NCBI GenBank assembly: GCA_003551805.1
Contig: PUNR01000038.1
Coordinates: 1-14,065, forward strand
Direction of reading: 5' to 3'
Length of the DNA stretch: 14,065 bases
From: Loktanella sp.
GTDB lineage: Bacteria; Pseudomonadota; Alphaproteobacteria; Rhodobacterales; Rhodobacteraceae
Within the stretch, counting starts at the first letter, position 1. The number at the start of each line of letters is the position of its first letter. Shown here one piece after another: positions 5,757 to 13,122 of the stretch. Below the pieces are notes generated by a model that saw nothing but the letters and a program-made list of their open reading frames with translations, had not been told where the DNA came from and did not search any database. The position numbers and the translations under genes are program-made.

Positions 5757-7588
5757 GACGCATCCTGCCCCAGAAACCCGCCTGACTGACGCGCCCAGAA
5801 ACGCGCATATTGCCCGCCTTGCGCCAGCAAAGCGTCATGCGTGCCGTCTTCTATAATGCGGCCATTTTCCATGACGATGATCCTGTCCATCTGCGCGATT
5901 GTCGACAGCCGGTGCGCAATCGCGATCACCGTCTTGCCTGCCATCATGCCATAAAGCGTCTGCTGAATGGCGGCTTCGACCTCACTATCTAGTGCGCTGG
6001 TCGCTTCGTCCAACAGCAGGATCGGTGCATCCTTCAACATGACCCTTGCAAGCGCGATCCGCTGGCGTTGCCCGCCCGACAGTTTCACGCCCCGTTCACC
6101 GACGCGCGCAGCATAGCCTGTGTTGCCTTCGCTATCTTCCAACCCAAGGATAAAATCATGCGCCTCGGCCTGTTTAGCGGCGGCGATCATCTGGTCCTCG
6201 GTCGCGGTAGGATTGCCGTACAGGATGTTTTCGCGCACCGACCGGTGCAACAGCGACGAATCCTGCTGCACCATGCCAATGGCGCGGCGCAGGCTGTCTT
6301 GGGTGACTTTTCCAATGTCTTGCCCGTCAATGGCAATCACGCCTTTTTCGGCGTCATAGAACCGCAGCAGCAACTTGACCAAGGTGGATTTCCCTGCGCC
6401 GGATTGCCCAACCAGACCCACCTTTTCACCCGGCGCAATCGCCAGATTGATCCGGTCCAATCCGCCAGCTTCGCGGCCATAATGATGCGACAGGTCGCTG
6501 ATCGTGACAGCACCACCCGTAACCCGCAATTCATTGCGGGTTTGGTCTAGCAAGGTGATGGGCTGCGCAATTGTCTTCATTCCTTCGGAAACAACGCCCA
6601 GTTCACGGAAAAAGTTGCTTATTGCCCACATGATCCAGCCGGACATGGAATTCAGCCGCAACGTCAGCGACGTCGCCACAGCCACCACGCCCACCGTGGC
6701 GGTGCCCATCCCCCACAACCAGATCGCCCAGCCGACAACGCCCACTATCAGCACGCCATTCAGCAACATCAGCACCACATCCATCAGCGTATAAAGCCGC
6801 ATTTCGCGCTGAAACGTGACACGGGCCTGCTCGATCGCTTCTTTGGCATAGGCGATTTCGCTATCGTGGTGGGCGAACATCTTGACCGAATGGATGTTCG
6901 TATAACTGTCCACGACACGACCGGTCACGACGCTGCGGGCGTTCGACGATGCCTCTGACGCGGGACCGATGCGGCGCACGACCCACGACAACAGCGCCAG
7001 ATACGGCAGCAACCATACCAGCAATGGCAGGATCAGCCGCATATCGGCATCGCCCAGCAGAATGATCGCGCCGATGATATAGGCGATGGCAAAGGTGATC
7101 GCGTCGAACAGCTGGAACACCACCTCGCCCGCGGCGGGGGGCGTTTGCATGATGCGGTTGGCAATACGACCTGCGAAATCATCCTCGAACCAGCCGACGG
7201 ACTGGCGCAACACATGCCGATGCGCGCGCCAACGGACCAAAGTGCCAAAGTTCGGCAGGATCGTATTGTTCAGCAGCATGACCTGCAACACATGCACCGC
7301 AGGCCGCAGCGTCAGAATGAACAGCGCGACAAGGATCAGTTCCGTACCGCTTTGCGCCCAGACCTGCGCAGGGGTGCCGTCTGACAGGATATCAATCAGG
7401 CGCCCCAGATAGGAAATCAGCCAGATTTCAACGCCAGCCACGATGATCGACAGTGCAGCGGTGACATAGAACACCCCCATAAACGGTTCCGCATAGGCGC
7501 GCAGAAACGGATACAACCGCGTCGGCGGCGTGTCGTTATCCCTATATGTGATATAAGGATCGACCAATTTTTCAAAGAACCGGAACAT
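5753..7588 (-). CDS. ABC half-exporter (membrane domain fused to ATPase), first of a pair
   Basis: A 611-residue ABC-B exporter half, upstream partner of the following gene. It has an N-terminal segment (MFRFFEKLVDPYITY...) before the first membrane helix at about 38-60. Further hydrophobic segments lie near 82-105, 160-180, 185-203 and 270-293. ATPase motifs: Walker A GQSGAGKS (394-401, Lys400), Q-loop near Gln441, GERGVKLSGGQ ending 507, Walker B ILLLDE (523-528, Glu528), SALD D-loop and His559. The motifs are intact. The C-terminal ATPase half is close to that of its partner while the membrane halves differ strongly, as expected for an old duplication with divergent substrate-facing parts. 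A 45-base gap separates it from the LysE gene upstream, so a separate promoter there is possible, but none is evident. No strong Shine-Dalgarno site precedes its ATG. Confidence 0.93.
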   Translation of the reverse strand: MFRFFEKLVDPYITYRDNDTPPTRLYPFLRAYAEPFMGVFYVTAALSIIVAGVEIWLISYLGRLIDILSDGTPAQVWAQSGTELILVALFILTLRPAVHVLQVMLLNNTILPNFGTLVRWRAHRHVLRQSVGWFEDDFAGRIANRIMQTPPAAGEVVFQLFDAITFAIAYIIGAIILLGDADMRLILPLLVWLLPYLALLSWVVRRIGPASEASSNARSVVTGRVVDSYTNIHSVKMFAHHDSEIAYAKEAIEQARVTFQREMRLYTLMDVVLMLLNGVLIVGVVGWAIWLWGMGTATVGVVAVATSLTLRLNSMSGWIMWAISNFFRELGVVSEGMKTIAQPITLLDQTRNELRVTGGAVTISDLSHHYGREAGGLDRINLAIAPGEKVGLVGQSGAGKSTLVKLLLRFYDAEKGVIAIDGQDIGKVTQDSLRRAIGMVQQDSSLLHRSVRENILYGNPTATEDQMIAAAKQAEAHDFILGLEDSEGNTGYAARVGERGVKLSGGQRQRIALARVMLKDAPILLLDEATSALDSEVEAAIQQTLYGMMAGKTVIAIAHRLSTIAQMDRIIVMENGRIIEDGTHDALLAQGGQYARFWARQSGGFLGQDAS

Positions 7589-7633
7589 GGGGCTGCTTTC
7601 AAGTCGTAGACGCCCGAGATAGCAACTTTCCCG

Positions 7634-8215
7634 TTAAAGGAAAACCATCAGCGAAAACACCGCCAGAGCGAGCGCCATGACGCGCATGAACAGCCGCCAG
7701 ATCGACGGATTGGTCAGCAGATACGCCAGCAGCGATCCCGCACTGGCCCAGAACAAACACACCCCAAGGTTCAGCGTCGAAAACGTCGCCGCCAAGGTGA
7801 CGGCCTGTGTTATGGGCGGCGATGCCGCTACATAGGCGGTCGCGCTGAATGCTACGGCCCAGACCTTTGGGTTGACCCATTGGAACAATACGGCCTCGAT
7901 CAGGGTGAACGGCCTGTCGCCGTCTTCGACCTTTGCTGGTTGCCGGTGCCATAGCGTGTAGGCCATCCACAATATCCACAGGCTTGCGACGACTTTTAGC
8001 ACGTTTGCCAGCATCGGTTGGGCCGCCAACAGCGCCCCGATCCCCAGCCCCGTCAGGCCAGAGGTGATGCCAACCCCGATCGCTACCCCTAAAATATGCG
8101 GCACAGTCCGCCGAAACCCGAATTGCGCACCGGATGCAGTTAACATGATGACATTCGGGCCGGGCGAAAACAGCCCGATGAAGACAAAGCCGAACAATGG
8201 CAAAAGGTCAGTCAA
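7634..8215 (-). CDS. LysE/RhtB-family amino acid exporter
   Basis: A 193-residue integral membrane protein of the LysE superfamily, which exports amino acids or related small molecules. The N-terminal helix ends with the family's SPGPNVIML motif (residues 18-26). About six hydrophobic segments follow, with a conserved QWVNPKVW in the middle (about 111-118). Substrate cannot be predicted. It starts at TTG 8215: the codon directly upstream is TGA, so this is the first possible start, and it places the expected N-terminal helix correctly. The gene overlaps the end of the upstream nucleotidyltransferase gene by 8 bases, which suggests coupled translation. The context (tRNA and stress genes) says little about substrate. 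Confidence 0.88.
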   Translation of the reverse strand: MTDLLPLFGFVFIGLFSPGPNVIMLTASGAQFGFRRTVPHILGVAIGVGITSGLTGLGIGALLAAQPMLANVLKVVASLWILWMAYTLWHRQPAKVEDGDRPFTLIEAVLFQWVNPKVWAVAFSATAYVAASPPITQAVTLAATFSTLNLGVCLFWASAGSLLAYLLTNPSIWRLFMRVMALALAVFSLMVFL

Positions 8216-9338
8216 TCAAATCCGCCTTGGTCAGGGTAAAACCGGATTTGATCCAGCGGGCCTCTGCCGCTTTCAGTGCCGCGCCCAGCGCCGGACCTGT
8301 GTATTCAGGCATCAAATCGGCGGCTTGCAGCGGAAACACCTGACGCGCAGCAAAACGGGCGTTTTCGACTGTGTTAGAGTCTAGTTCCTGCCCCAAGCTT
8401 GCCGCGACAATCGCCGCCTTGTTGATGGCGGCATCCGCACCTGACCGATAGGCAAGCTCTGCCAACGGCAAATCGGATGTCATCCGGTCCAAAGCCAGCG
8501 CCTGCTGTTTCGACAGCCGCAACGCGTTGGCCGGATCACCGCCCAGCACCCCAAGGCGACGGATGGGTGACAGGCCCAACCCTGCCACACCCTCAATATG
8601 CACCAGCACGGCCAAGTGCTGCGCGACGGCCCCCGGCAATATCTGCGCCAAAGCACCCGTTGCGGCCATCGATGCCATGGCAGGTGAAGGGTCCGGCGCT
8701 GCCAGCAGCTTGAACAATTCCGCTGTGACCCGTTCACGCGACAGGCTTGCCAGCCCGTCGATATTGGCGGCACAGGCAGCCAGTCCATCCGCGTCGATCC
8801 CGCCTGCGCCATACCACGCGTGAAACCGGAAAAACCGCAGGATGCGCAGGTAGTCTTCTTTGATCCGGCGGTCAGGGTCTTCGATGAACCGTACATGGTG
8901 GGCCAACAGATCAGGCAATCCGCCCAACGGATCGACCACAACGCCATCCGCCCCCGCGTAAAGCGCATTCATCGTGAAATCACGCCTGCGGGCATCATCA
9001 ACCATGTTGTCGGCAAAGGCGACAACGGCCCGCCTGCCGTCAGTCGCGACATCACGGCGAAAGGTCGTGACCTCGAACGTCTGACCATCCACGACCACGG
9101 TGACTGTGCCATGATCCATGCCTGTGGGGATCACCCTTAGCCTTGCGGCCTTGGCCAAGCGGATCACCTCATCCGGCAAAGCGTCGGTTGTCAGGTCAAG
9201 GTCGCTGACCGGCTGGTCCAGCAGATCATTGCGCACGCAGCCCCCGACAAACCACGCCTGATATCCTGCATCAGCCAGCAAACGACACATCCGCTGTGCA
9301 GCAGGATCCTGCAACCATGCGCCTGTGACGCGTGTCAT
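8208..9338 (-). CDS. CCA tRNA nucleotidyltransferase / poly(A) polymerase family
   Basis: A 376-residue class II nucleotidyltransferase. Enzymes of this family add or repair the 3' CCA of tRNA, or poly(A) tails in the PcnB branch. The head domain shows VGGCVRNDLL (31-40), the metal-binding DLD (46-48), a strand with FEVTTFRRD (88-96), RRRDFTMNAL (117-126) and the nucleotide-selecting region EDPDRRIKEDYLRILRFFRF (153-172). The last motif is typical of the family. An alpha-helical body follows. As the usual alphaproteobacterial length is near 380-420, it appears complete. CCA addition is the more likely role, since alphaproteobacteria usually annotate this protein so, but sequence alone does not exclude poly(A) activity. 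Its start overlaps the Nudix stop by 4 bases (ATGA), and its end overlaps the LysE start by 8. Confidence 0.9.
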   Translation of the reverse strand: MTRVTGAWLQDPAAQRMCRLLADAGYQAWFVGGCVRNDLLDQPVSDLDLTTDALPDEVIRLAKAARLRVIPTGMDHGTVTVVVDGQTFEVTTFRRDVATDGRRAVVAFADNMVDDARRRDFTMNALYAGADGVVVDPLGGLPDLLAHHVRFIEDPDRRIKEDYLRILRFFRFHAWYGAGGIDADGLAACAANIDGLASLSRERVTAELFKLLAAPDPSPAMASMAATGALAQILPGAVAQHLAVLVHIEGVAGLGLSPIRRLGVLGGDPANALRLSKQQALALDRMTSDLPLAELAYRSGADAAINKAAIVAASLGQELDSNTVENARFAARQVFPLQAADLMPEYTGPALGAALKAAEARWIKSGFTLTKADLID

Positions 9339-9925
9339 GCCACGCGCTCTGCAAAGGCGCGCAGGATTCGCGCTGTGGCGCCCCAGATGTAATAGGGACC
9401 GTATGGAACAGTGTAATAAAGCCGTTTTCGGCCCTGCCAGCGGCGGCCTTCGATCTGGTAATTCGACAGGTTGGTCAGATGATCGAACGGGACTTCGAAG
9501 ACCTCGCTGACCTCGCCAGCCTCTGGCTCGGGATGGAACGCGCCGCGCAGGACCGCCAGAACAGGCGTAATCTGGTACCCCGTCACCGTCTGATGCGGCG
9601 GCAGCATGCCCAGAACATCGACCATGTCAGAGGGCAGACCAATTTCTTCGCGCGCTTCACGCAGTGCGGCGTCAATCAGGGATGCATCGCTTGGGTCTTG
9701 CTTGCCACCCGGCAAGGCGATCTGGCCGGGATGATGCTTTAACCGTGCAGACCGCTTGGTCAGGATCACCTGCCCCGTCGCTTCATGCACGGCGAACAGC
9801 ACCGCCGCCGGCGTCAGTTGGCCCTGTGGCGCTGCGATATCGTGATTGAGGTCAAAGTCAGACGAGGCGTGCCCCGTACGGGACAACGCCTTTGCCAATC
9901 GGTGATGCAGATCAGGCACTGCCAT
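9335..9925 (-). CDS. CoA pyrophosphatase-type Nudix hydrolase (NudL/YeaB-like)
   Basis: A 196-residue Nudix enzyme predicted to split CoA or CoA derivatives into phosphopantetheine compounds and 3',5'-ADP. The marker of this subfamily, here LTKRSARLKHHPGQIALPGG (55-74), runs into a Nudix box with GGKQDPSD, then ALREAREEIGL. The position normally Glu in the first half of the box is Asp80, as I recall is common in this subfamily. The REAREE glutamates needed for Mg2+ are present. ATG 9925 is preferred to TTG 9937 (200 aa) because it has GAAG at suitable spacing. This start overlaps the hslO stop by 14 bases. It is followed by the nucleotidyltransferase gene in a 4-base overlap. Confidence 0.88.
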   Translation of the reverse strand: MAVPDLHHRLAKALSRTGHASSDFDLNHDIAAPQGQLTPAAVLFAVHEATGQVILTKRSARLKHHPGQIALPGGKQDPSDASLIDAALREAREEIGLPSDMVDVLGMLPPHQTVTGYQITPVLAVLRGAFHPEPEAGEVSEVFEVPFDHLTNLSNYQIEGRRWQGRKRLYYTVPYGPYYIWGATARILRAFAERVA

Positions 9926-10904
9926 CTTTGGCTTCAAAGCCCAGCGTTTCCGGCGCGAACACGTAATGCGCCCCGCAAAACTGGCAGTCTGCGGTGACGG
10001 TGCCTTCGTCCGTCGTCATCGTGGCGATATCTTTGGCCGAATAGATCGACAGGCTTTGCCGGACGCGGTCTGCAGAACATGTGCAGCCGAACGTCACAGG
10101 CTGGGCATCAAACACACGCGGCCCTTCTTCGTGAAACAGGCGCACCAGCAGGTCAGTTGGCGTCACAGACGGGCCGATCAGTTCCAGATCATCCACCGTA
10201 TCCAGCAAAACGTTCGCGCGATTCCAGTTTTCGCCCTCGTCGTCGTTCAGCAGGTCGTGCGCTTCCAGCAGGCCAGCCTCGCCCGATCCGCCCTCGCCTG
10301 AGGCAAAGGGCGATGCTTTGGGCATGTGCTGCAACATCACGCCGCCAGCCCGCCAATGCGCGGCCTCGCCCGGTGTCTGTGAACGGCCAAAGGTCAGCGC
10401 GAAGCGGGTCGGCAATTGTTCAGACTGCGCAAAATAGGTCTGCGCACAGGCGGCAAGCGACCCACCGGCCAGGGGTGTGATCCCCTGATAAGGCGTTGTC
10501 CCTTCGCCCTGATCGATCAGGATCGCGAAATAGCCGTTACCCACATGGCTGAACGGGTCCGCATCATGATCCAATCGGTCGGCATCATAAGATGCATAGG
10601 CACGGATGCGCGCAGGTTCGCCATCATCGGTGGGGCCATAATAATCTGTGGCGATCAATCGCGCTGCCCCTGACCCGCGCACTTGCAAGGACAGTTTCCA
10701 GCGCAATTTCATCGATTGGCCGATCAGCGCCGTCAAAAGCGCCATTTCGGCCACCAATCCTTCGATTACGGGCGGATAGTCGTGCTGACGCAATACCTGT
10801 TCCAGCACGCCGTCAAGGCGCGCCACCCGGCCACGGATGTCGGATGCATCAAGTTGAAACGGCAGGACGGTATCGTCCCAAGCGATTTTGGCGCTGAGGC
10901 TCAT
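9912..10904 (-). CDS. hslO: Redox-regulated chaperone Hsp33
   Basis: A 330-residue cytoplasmic holdase chaperone that is switched on by oxidation. The N-terminal domain has the typical VLRQHDYPPVIEGLVAEM segment and Hsp33-like YFAQSEQLPTR. The zinc switch is complete: Cys274 and Cys276 (CTC), then 30 residues, then Cys307 and Cys310 (CQFC), within the CxC-X27-32-CxxC rule known for Hsp33. An insert rich in Gly, Glu and Asp near 205-230 (ASGEGGSGEAG, DDEGEN) makes it somewhat longer than the about 290 residues of E. coli Hsp33. AAGGAA (10910-10915, minus strand) lies 5 bases before the ATG. It is the first gene of a minus-strand chain and shares a short promoter region with the divergent Nudix gene. 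Confidence 0.93.
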   Translation of the reverse strand: MSLSAKIAWDDTVLPFQLDASDIRGRVARLDGVLEQVLRQHDYPPVIEGLVAEMALLTALIGQSMKLRWKLSLQVRGSGAARLIATDYYGPTDDGEPARIRAYASYDADRLDHDADPFSHVGNGYFAILIDQGEGTTPYQGITPLAGGSLAACAQTYFAQSEQLPTRFALTFGRSQTPGEAAHWRAGGVMLQHMPKASPFASGEGGSGEAGLLEAHDLLNDDEGENWNRANVLLDTVDDLELIGPSVTPTDLLVRLFHEEGPRVFDAQPVTFGCTCSADRVRQSLSIYSAKDIATMTTDEGTVTADCQFCGAHYVFAPETLGFEAKDGSA

Positions 10905-10917
10905 GGGGTTTCCTTAA

Positions 10918-10958
10918 TTGTCAGGAATTGGCATACCGCGCCTATATAGGCGGGGCAA
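10918..10958. promoter_or_regulatory. Divergent overlapping promoters with a 14-bp palindrome
   Basis: Only 77 bases separate hslO from the forward Nudix gene. For hslO (minus) a likely promoter is TTGCCC (10953-10958), 17 bases, then TATGCC (10930-10935). For the Nudix gene (plus) TTGTCA (10918-10923) is followed after 19 bases by TATATA (10943-10948). Between them CGCCTATATAGGCG (10939-10952) is a perfect palindrome covering the spacer of one promoter and the -10 of the other. The palindrome is seen directly; promoter assignment and an operator role are inference. Confidence 0.5.
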
Positions 10959-10981
10959 CCCGGCGTCCAAGGGGGCAAGCT

Positions 10982-11422
10982 ATGATCAGACGGTATGGCA
11001 CGGTCCCGCAGGCCGGACAGCGGTACAAAACGCGGGCTGGCGTCTATGCGATCCTGCCGCGCGGGGGCAAGCTGCTGCTGACCTATCAAGGTGATCCGCA
11101 TTTCGAGGTGCAATTGCCCGGCGGCGGCATCGACCCCGGCGAAAGCCCGCTGCGTGCGCTGCACCGCGAAGTGTTCGAGGAAACGGGATATTCCATTGCC
11201 CGCCCCCGCAAACTGGGCACGTTCCGACGGTTCACCTTCATGCCTGAATACGATCTGTGGGCTGAAAAACTGTGCCATATCTATCTCGCCCAACCCGCGC
11301 GGCCACACGGCCCCCCTTCAGAACAAGGGCATATGGCAATCTGGCTGCCACCTGCCGATGCGCTAGCGGAGCTTTATAACGATGGTGATGCGGCGTTTGT
11401 TGCACGCTGGTTCAGCCGTTGA
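10982..11422 (+). CDS. Nudix hydrolase
   Basis: A 146-residue Nudix protein. The box matches the full consensus Gx5Ex7REUxEExGU: Gly48, Glu54, then Arg62-Glu63, Glu66-Glu67, Gly69 and Tyr70 (PGGGIDPGE ... REVFEETGY). The rest is one Nudix fold with no extra domain. Substrate is unknown; many small Nudix enzymes clear oxidised nucleotides, dinucleoside polyphosphates or sugar nucleotides. ATG 10982 is preceded by AAGGGGG (10969-10975), which favours it over the TTG at 10928 that lies within the promoter region. It is transcribed away from hslO. Being next to a stress chaperone is consistent with nucleotide housecleaning, but this is only suggestive. Two hairpins follow the stop. Confidence 0.87.
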   Translation: MIRRYGTVPQAGQRYKTRAGVYAILPRGGKLLLTYQGDPHFEVQLPGGGIDPGESPLRALHREVFEETGYSIARPRKLGTFRRFTFMPEYDLWAEKLCHIYLAQPARPHGPPSEQGHMAIWLPPADALAELYNDGDAAFVARWFSR

Positions 11423-11445
11423 TTTGAATAGACCGCTGTCCGCCC

Positions 11446-11501
11446 ACACCCTTTAGGGTGTCTGCCACCAAAAACCAGATCTTCCCCGCGGGGAAGGTTT
11501 T
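11446..11501 (+). terminator. Tandem hairpins downstream of the Nudix gene
   Basis: ACACCC (11446-11451) and GGGTGT (11456-11461) pair around TTTA. Then CTTCCCCG and CGGGGAAG form a perfect 16-base palindrome (11481-11496), able to make a 6-bp stem with a CGCG loop, followed by GTTTT (11497-11501). The second is a reasonable intrinsic terminator. Together they should isolate argG from the Nudix transcript. Confidence 0.65.
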
Positions 11502-11556
11502 CCACTTTGCCCAAACTATTCTCTTAGGCGGATCGGGCACGCGGCCCGCCATATCC

Positions 11557-11612
11557 TTGCCCCCGCCTGCAAAACCCGATATCGCGCAAAACCAGACATA
11601 TTGACGCAAAGG
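11557..11612 (+). promoter_or_regulatory. Possible argG promoter and ribosome binding site
   Basis: TTGCCC (11557-11562), 17 bases, then TATCGC (11580-11585) is a weak sigma-70-like pair, similar in style to the proposed hslO promoter. AAAGG (11608-11612) lies 8 bases before the argG ATG and is a good ribosome site. The rest of the 198-base gap holds the tandem hairpins; I recognise no ArgR-like operator or riboswitch in it. Confidence 0.35.
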
Positions 11613-11620
11613 CTGCTTTC

Positions 11621-12838
11621 ATGACCGCCCCTAAAAAAGTTGTTCTGGCCTATTCCGGTGGCCTTGATACATCCATCATCCTGAAATGGCTGCAGACCGA
11701 ATACGGCTGCGAGGTCGTGACCTTCACCGCCGATCTGGGTCAGGGCGAAGAACTGGAGCCCGCGCGCGCCAAGGCCGAAATGATGGGTGCCTCATCCATC
11801 TACATCGAAGACCTGCGCGAAGAATTCGTGCGCGATTTCGTGTTCCCGATGTTCCGCGCTAATGCGCTGTATGAAGGACTGTATCTGCTGGGTACGTCCA
11901 TCGCACGCCCGCTGATTTCCAAGCGTCTGGTCGAGATTGCAGCCATCGAAGGCGCCGATGCTGTCGCGCATGGCGCGACCGGCAAAGGCAACGATCAGGT
12001 GCGTTTCGAGTTGGCCGCCTATGCGCTGAACCCCGACATCAAGGTGATCGCGCCTTGGCGGGAATGGGATCTGACCAGCCGGACGAAGCTGCTTGAATTC
12101 GCGGAAAAGAACCAGATTCCCGTCGCCAAGGACAAACGCGGCGATGCGCCGTTCAGCGTCGATGCAAACCTGCTGCACACGTCGTCCGAAGGCAAAGTGC
12201 TGGAAGACCCCGGTCAGGAAGCGCCCGATTACGTCTATCAGCGCACCGTCGCACCCGAAGATGCGCCTGACACAGCCGAAATGGTGGAAATCACGTTCGA
12301 GCGTGGCGATGCCGTGGCGATCAATGGCGAGGCGATGTCGCCCGCGACGATCCTGACCAAGCTGAACGAACTTGGCGGCAAGCATGGCGTTGGTCGCCTT
12401 GATCTGGTCGAAAACCGCTTTGTCGGGATGAAATCGCGCGGGATTTATGAAACCCCCGGCGGGACGATCCTGCTAGAGGCGCATCGCGGCATCGAACAGA
12501 TCACGCTGGATTCAGGTGCGGGCCATCTGAAAGACAGCATCATGCCGCGCTATGCCGAACTGATCTACAACGGCTTCTGGTTCAGCCCAGAACGCGAGAT
12601 GCTGCAGGCGCTGATCGACAAAAGCCAGGAACATGTGTCCGGCACCGTGCGGGTGAAACTGTACAAAGGCTCTGCCAGCACTGTGGCGCGTTGGTCCGAC
12701 CGGTCGCTTTATTCAGAAGCGCATGTGACGTTCGAGGATGACGCCGGTGCCTATGACCAGAAGGACGCGCAAGGGTTCATCCAGTTGAATGCTTTGCGGT
12801 TGAAGCTGCTGGCATCGCGCGCACGGCGTCTGAAATGA
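11621..12838 (+). CDS. argG: Argininosuccinate synthase
   Basis: A 405-residue cytoplasmic enzyme that joins citrulline and aspartate using ATP to give argininosuccinate, the penultimate step of arginine synthesis. Recognised directly by the N-terminal PP-loop AYSGGLDTS (10-18), FTADLGQGEE (35-44), GTSIARPLISKRLVEIA (91-107), HGATGKGNDQVRFE (117-130) and the later KRGDAPFSVDANLLHTSSEGK stretch. Length is typical for the family (about 400). The start has a good AAAGG site and the initiation region aligns with family N-termini. Its stop overlaps the start of the SCP2 gene by 4 bases (ATGA). Other arginine genes are not in the window, as is common for dispersed arg genes in alphaproteobacteria. 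Confidence 0.97.
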   Translation: MTAPKKVVLAYSGGLDTSIILKWLQTEYGCEVVTFTADLGQGEELEPARAKAEMMGASSIYIEDLREEFVRDFVFPMFRANALYEGLYLLGTSIARPLISKRLVEIAAIEGADAVAHGATGKGNDQVRFELAAYALNPDIKVIAPWREWDLTSRTKLLEFAEKNQIPVAKDKRGDAPFSVDANLLHTSSEGKVLEDPGQEAPDYVYQRTVAPEDAPDTAEMVEITFERGDAVAINGEAMSPATILTKLNELGGKHGVGRLDLVENRFVGMKSRGIYETPGGTILLEAHRGIEQITLDSGAGHLKDSIMPRYAELIYNGFWFSPEREMLQALIDKSQEHVSGTVRVKLYKGSASTVARWSDRSLYSEAHVTFEDDAGAYDQKDAQGFIQLNALRLKLLASRARRLK

Positions 12839-13122
12839 CACTGGCGGAAATTACAGCCATGCTGCAACGGGGCGTCGATCACGCGCCGTTGCAGGGATCG
12901 CTGAAATTCGATTGCGGCGATGATGGTGTTGTCGTGTTGGAGAACAACACGACGTCCAACGTCGACCGCCCCGCCGATTGCACGATCCGCATCACGCAGG
13001 ACAACCTGGCCAAGCTGGTCAAAGGCAAGCTGAACCCAATGACGGGCGTTGTGACGGGCAAGTTGAAAGTGTCCGGCGACGCCCGCATCGCGCTGAAACT
13101 GGGCGAGTTGCTGAAGGGCTAA
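12835..13122 (+). CDS. Small SCP2 sterol-carrier-domain protein
   Basis: A 95-residue protein consisting of one SCP2-type lipid-binding domain. The visible pattern is a central SLKFDCGDDGVVVLENN strand pair, then DCTIRITQDNLAKLVKGKLNP, and the signature MTGVVTGKLKVSGDARIALKLGELL at the C-terminus, which fits the family's GK(L/I)K(V/I)xGD motif. SCP2 domains bind lipids or acyl chains in a hydrophobic tunnel; bacterial stand-alone copies have no established role. There is no signal peptide, so it should be cytoplasmic. It overlaps argG by 4 bases and is surely co-translated with it. No functional link to arginine synthesis is known to me. It ends with a TAA that shares bases with the stop of the convergent gene. 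Confidence 0.85.
   Translation: MTLAEITAMLQRGVDHAPLQGSLKFDCGDDGVVVLENNTTSNVDRPADCTIRITQDNLAKLVKGKLNPMTGVVTGKLKVSGDARIALKLGELLKG

Noticed and set aside
7589..7633. Possible terminator between LysE and ABC genes
   Set aside because: Only a 4-bp CTTT/AAAG pairing is found near 7626-7639; too weak to call.
9332..9742. Forward 136-residue open frame
   Set aside because: Antisense to the CoA-pyrophosphatase-type Nudix gene, whose motifs are clear; no independent support.
11412..11609. Minus-strand 65-residue open frame in the argG upstream gap
   Set aside because: It runs through both hairpins, has no recognised motif or good ribosome site, and the region is better explained as terminator plus promoter.
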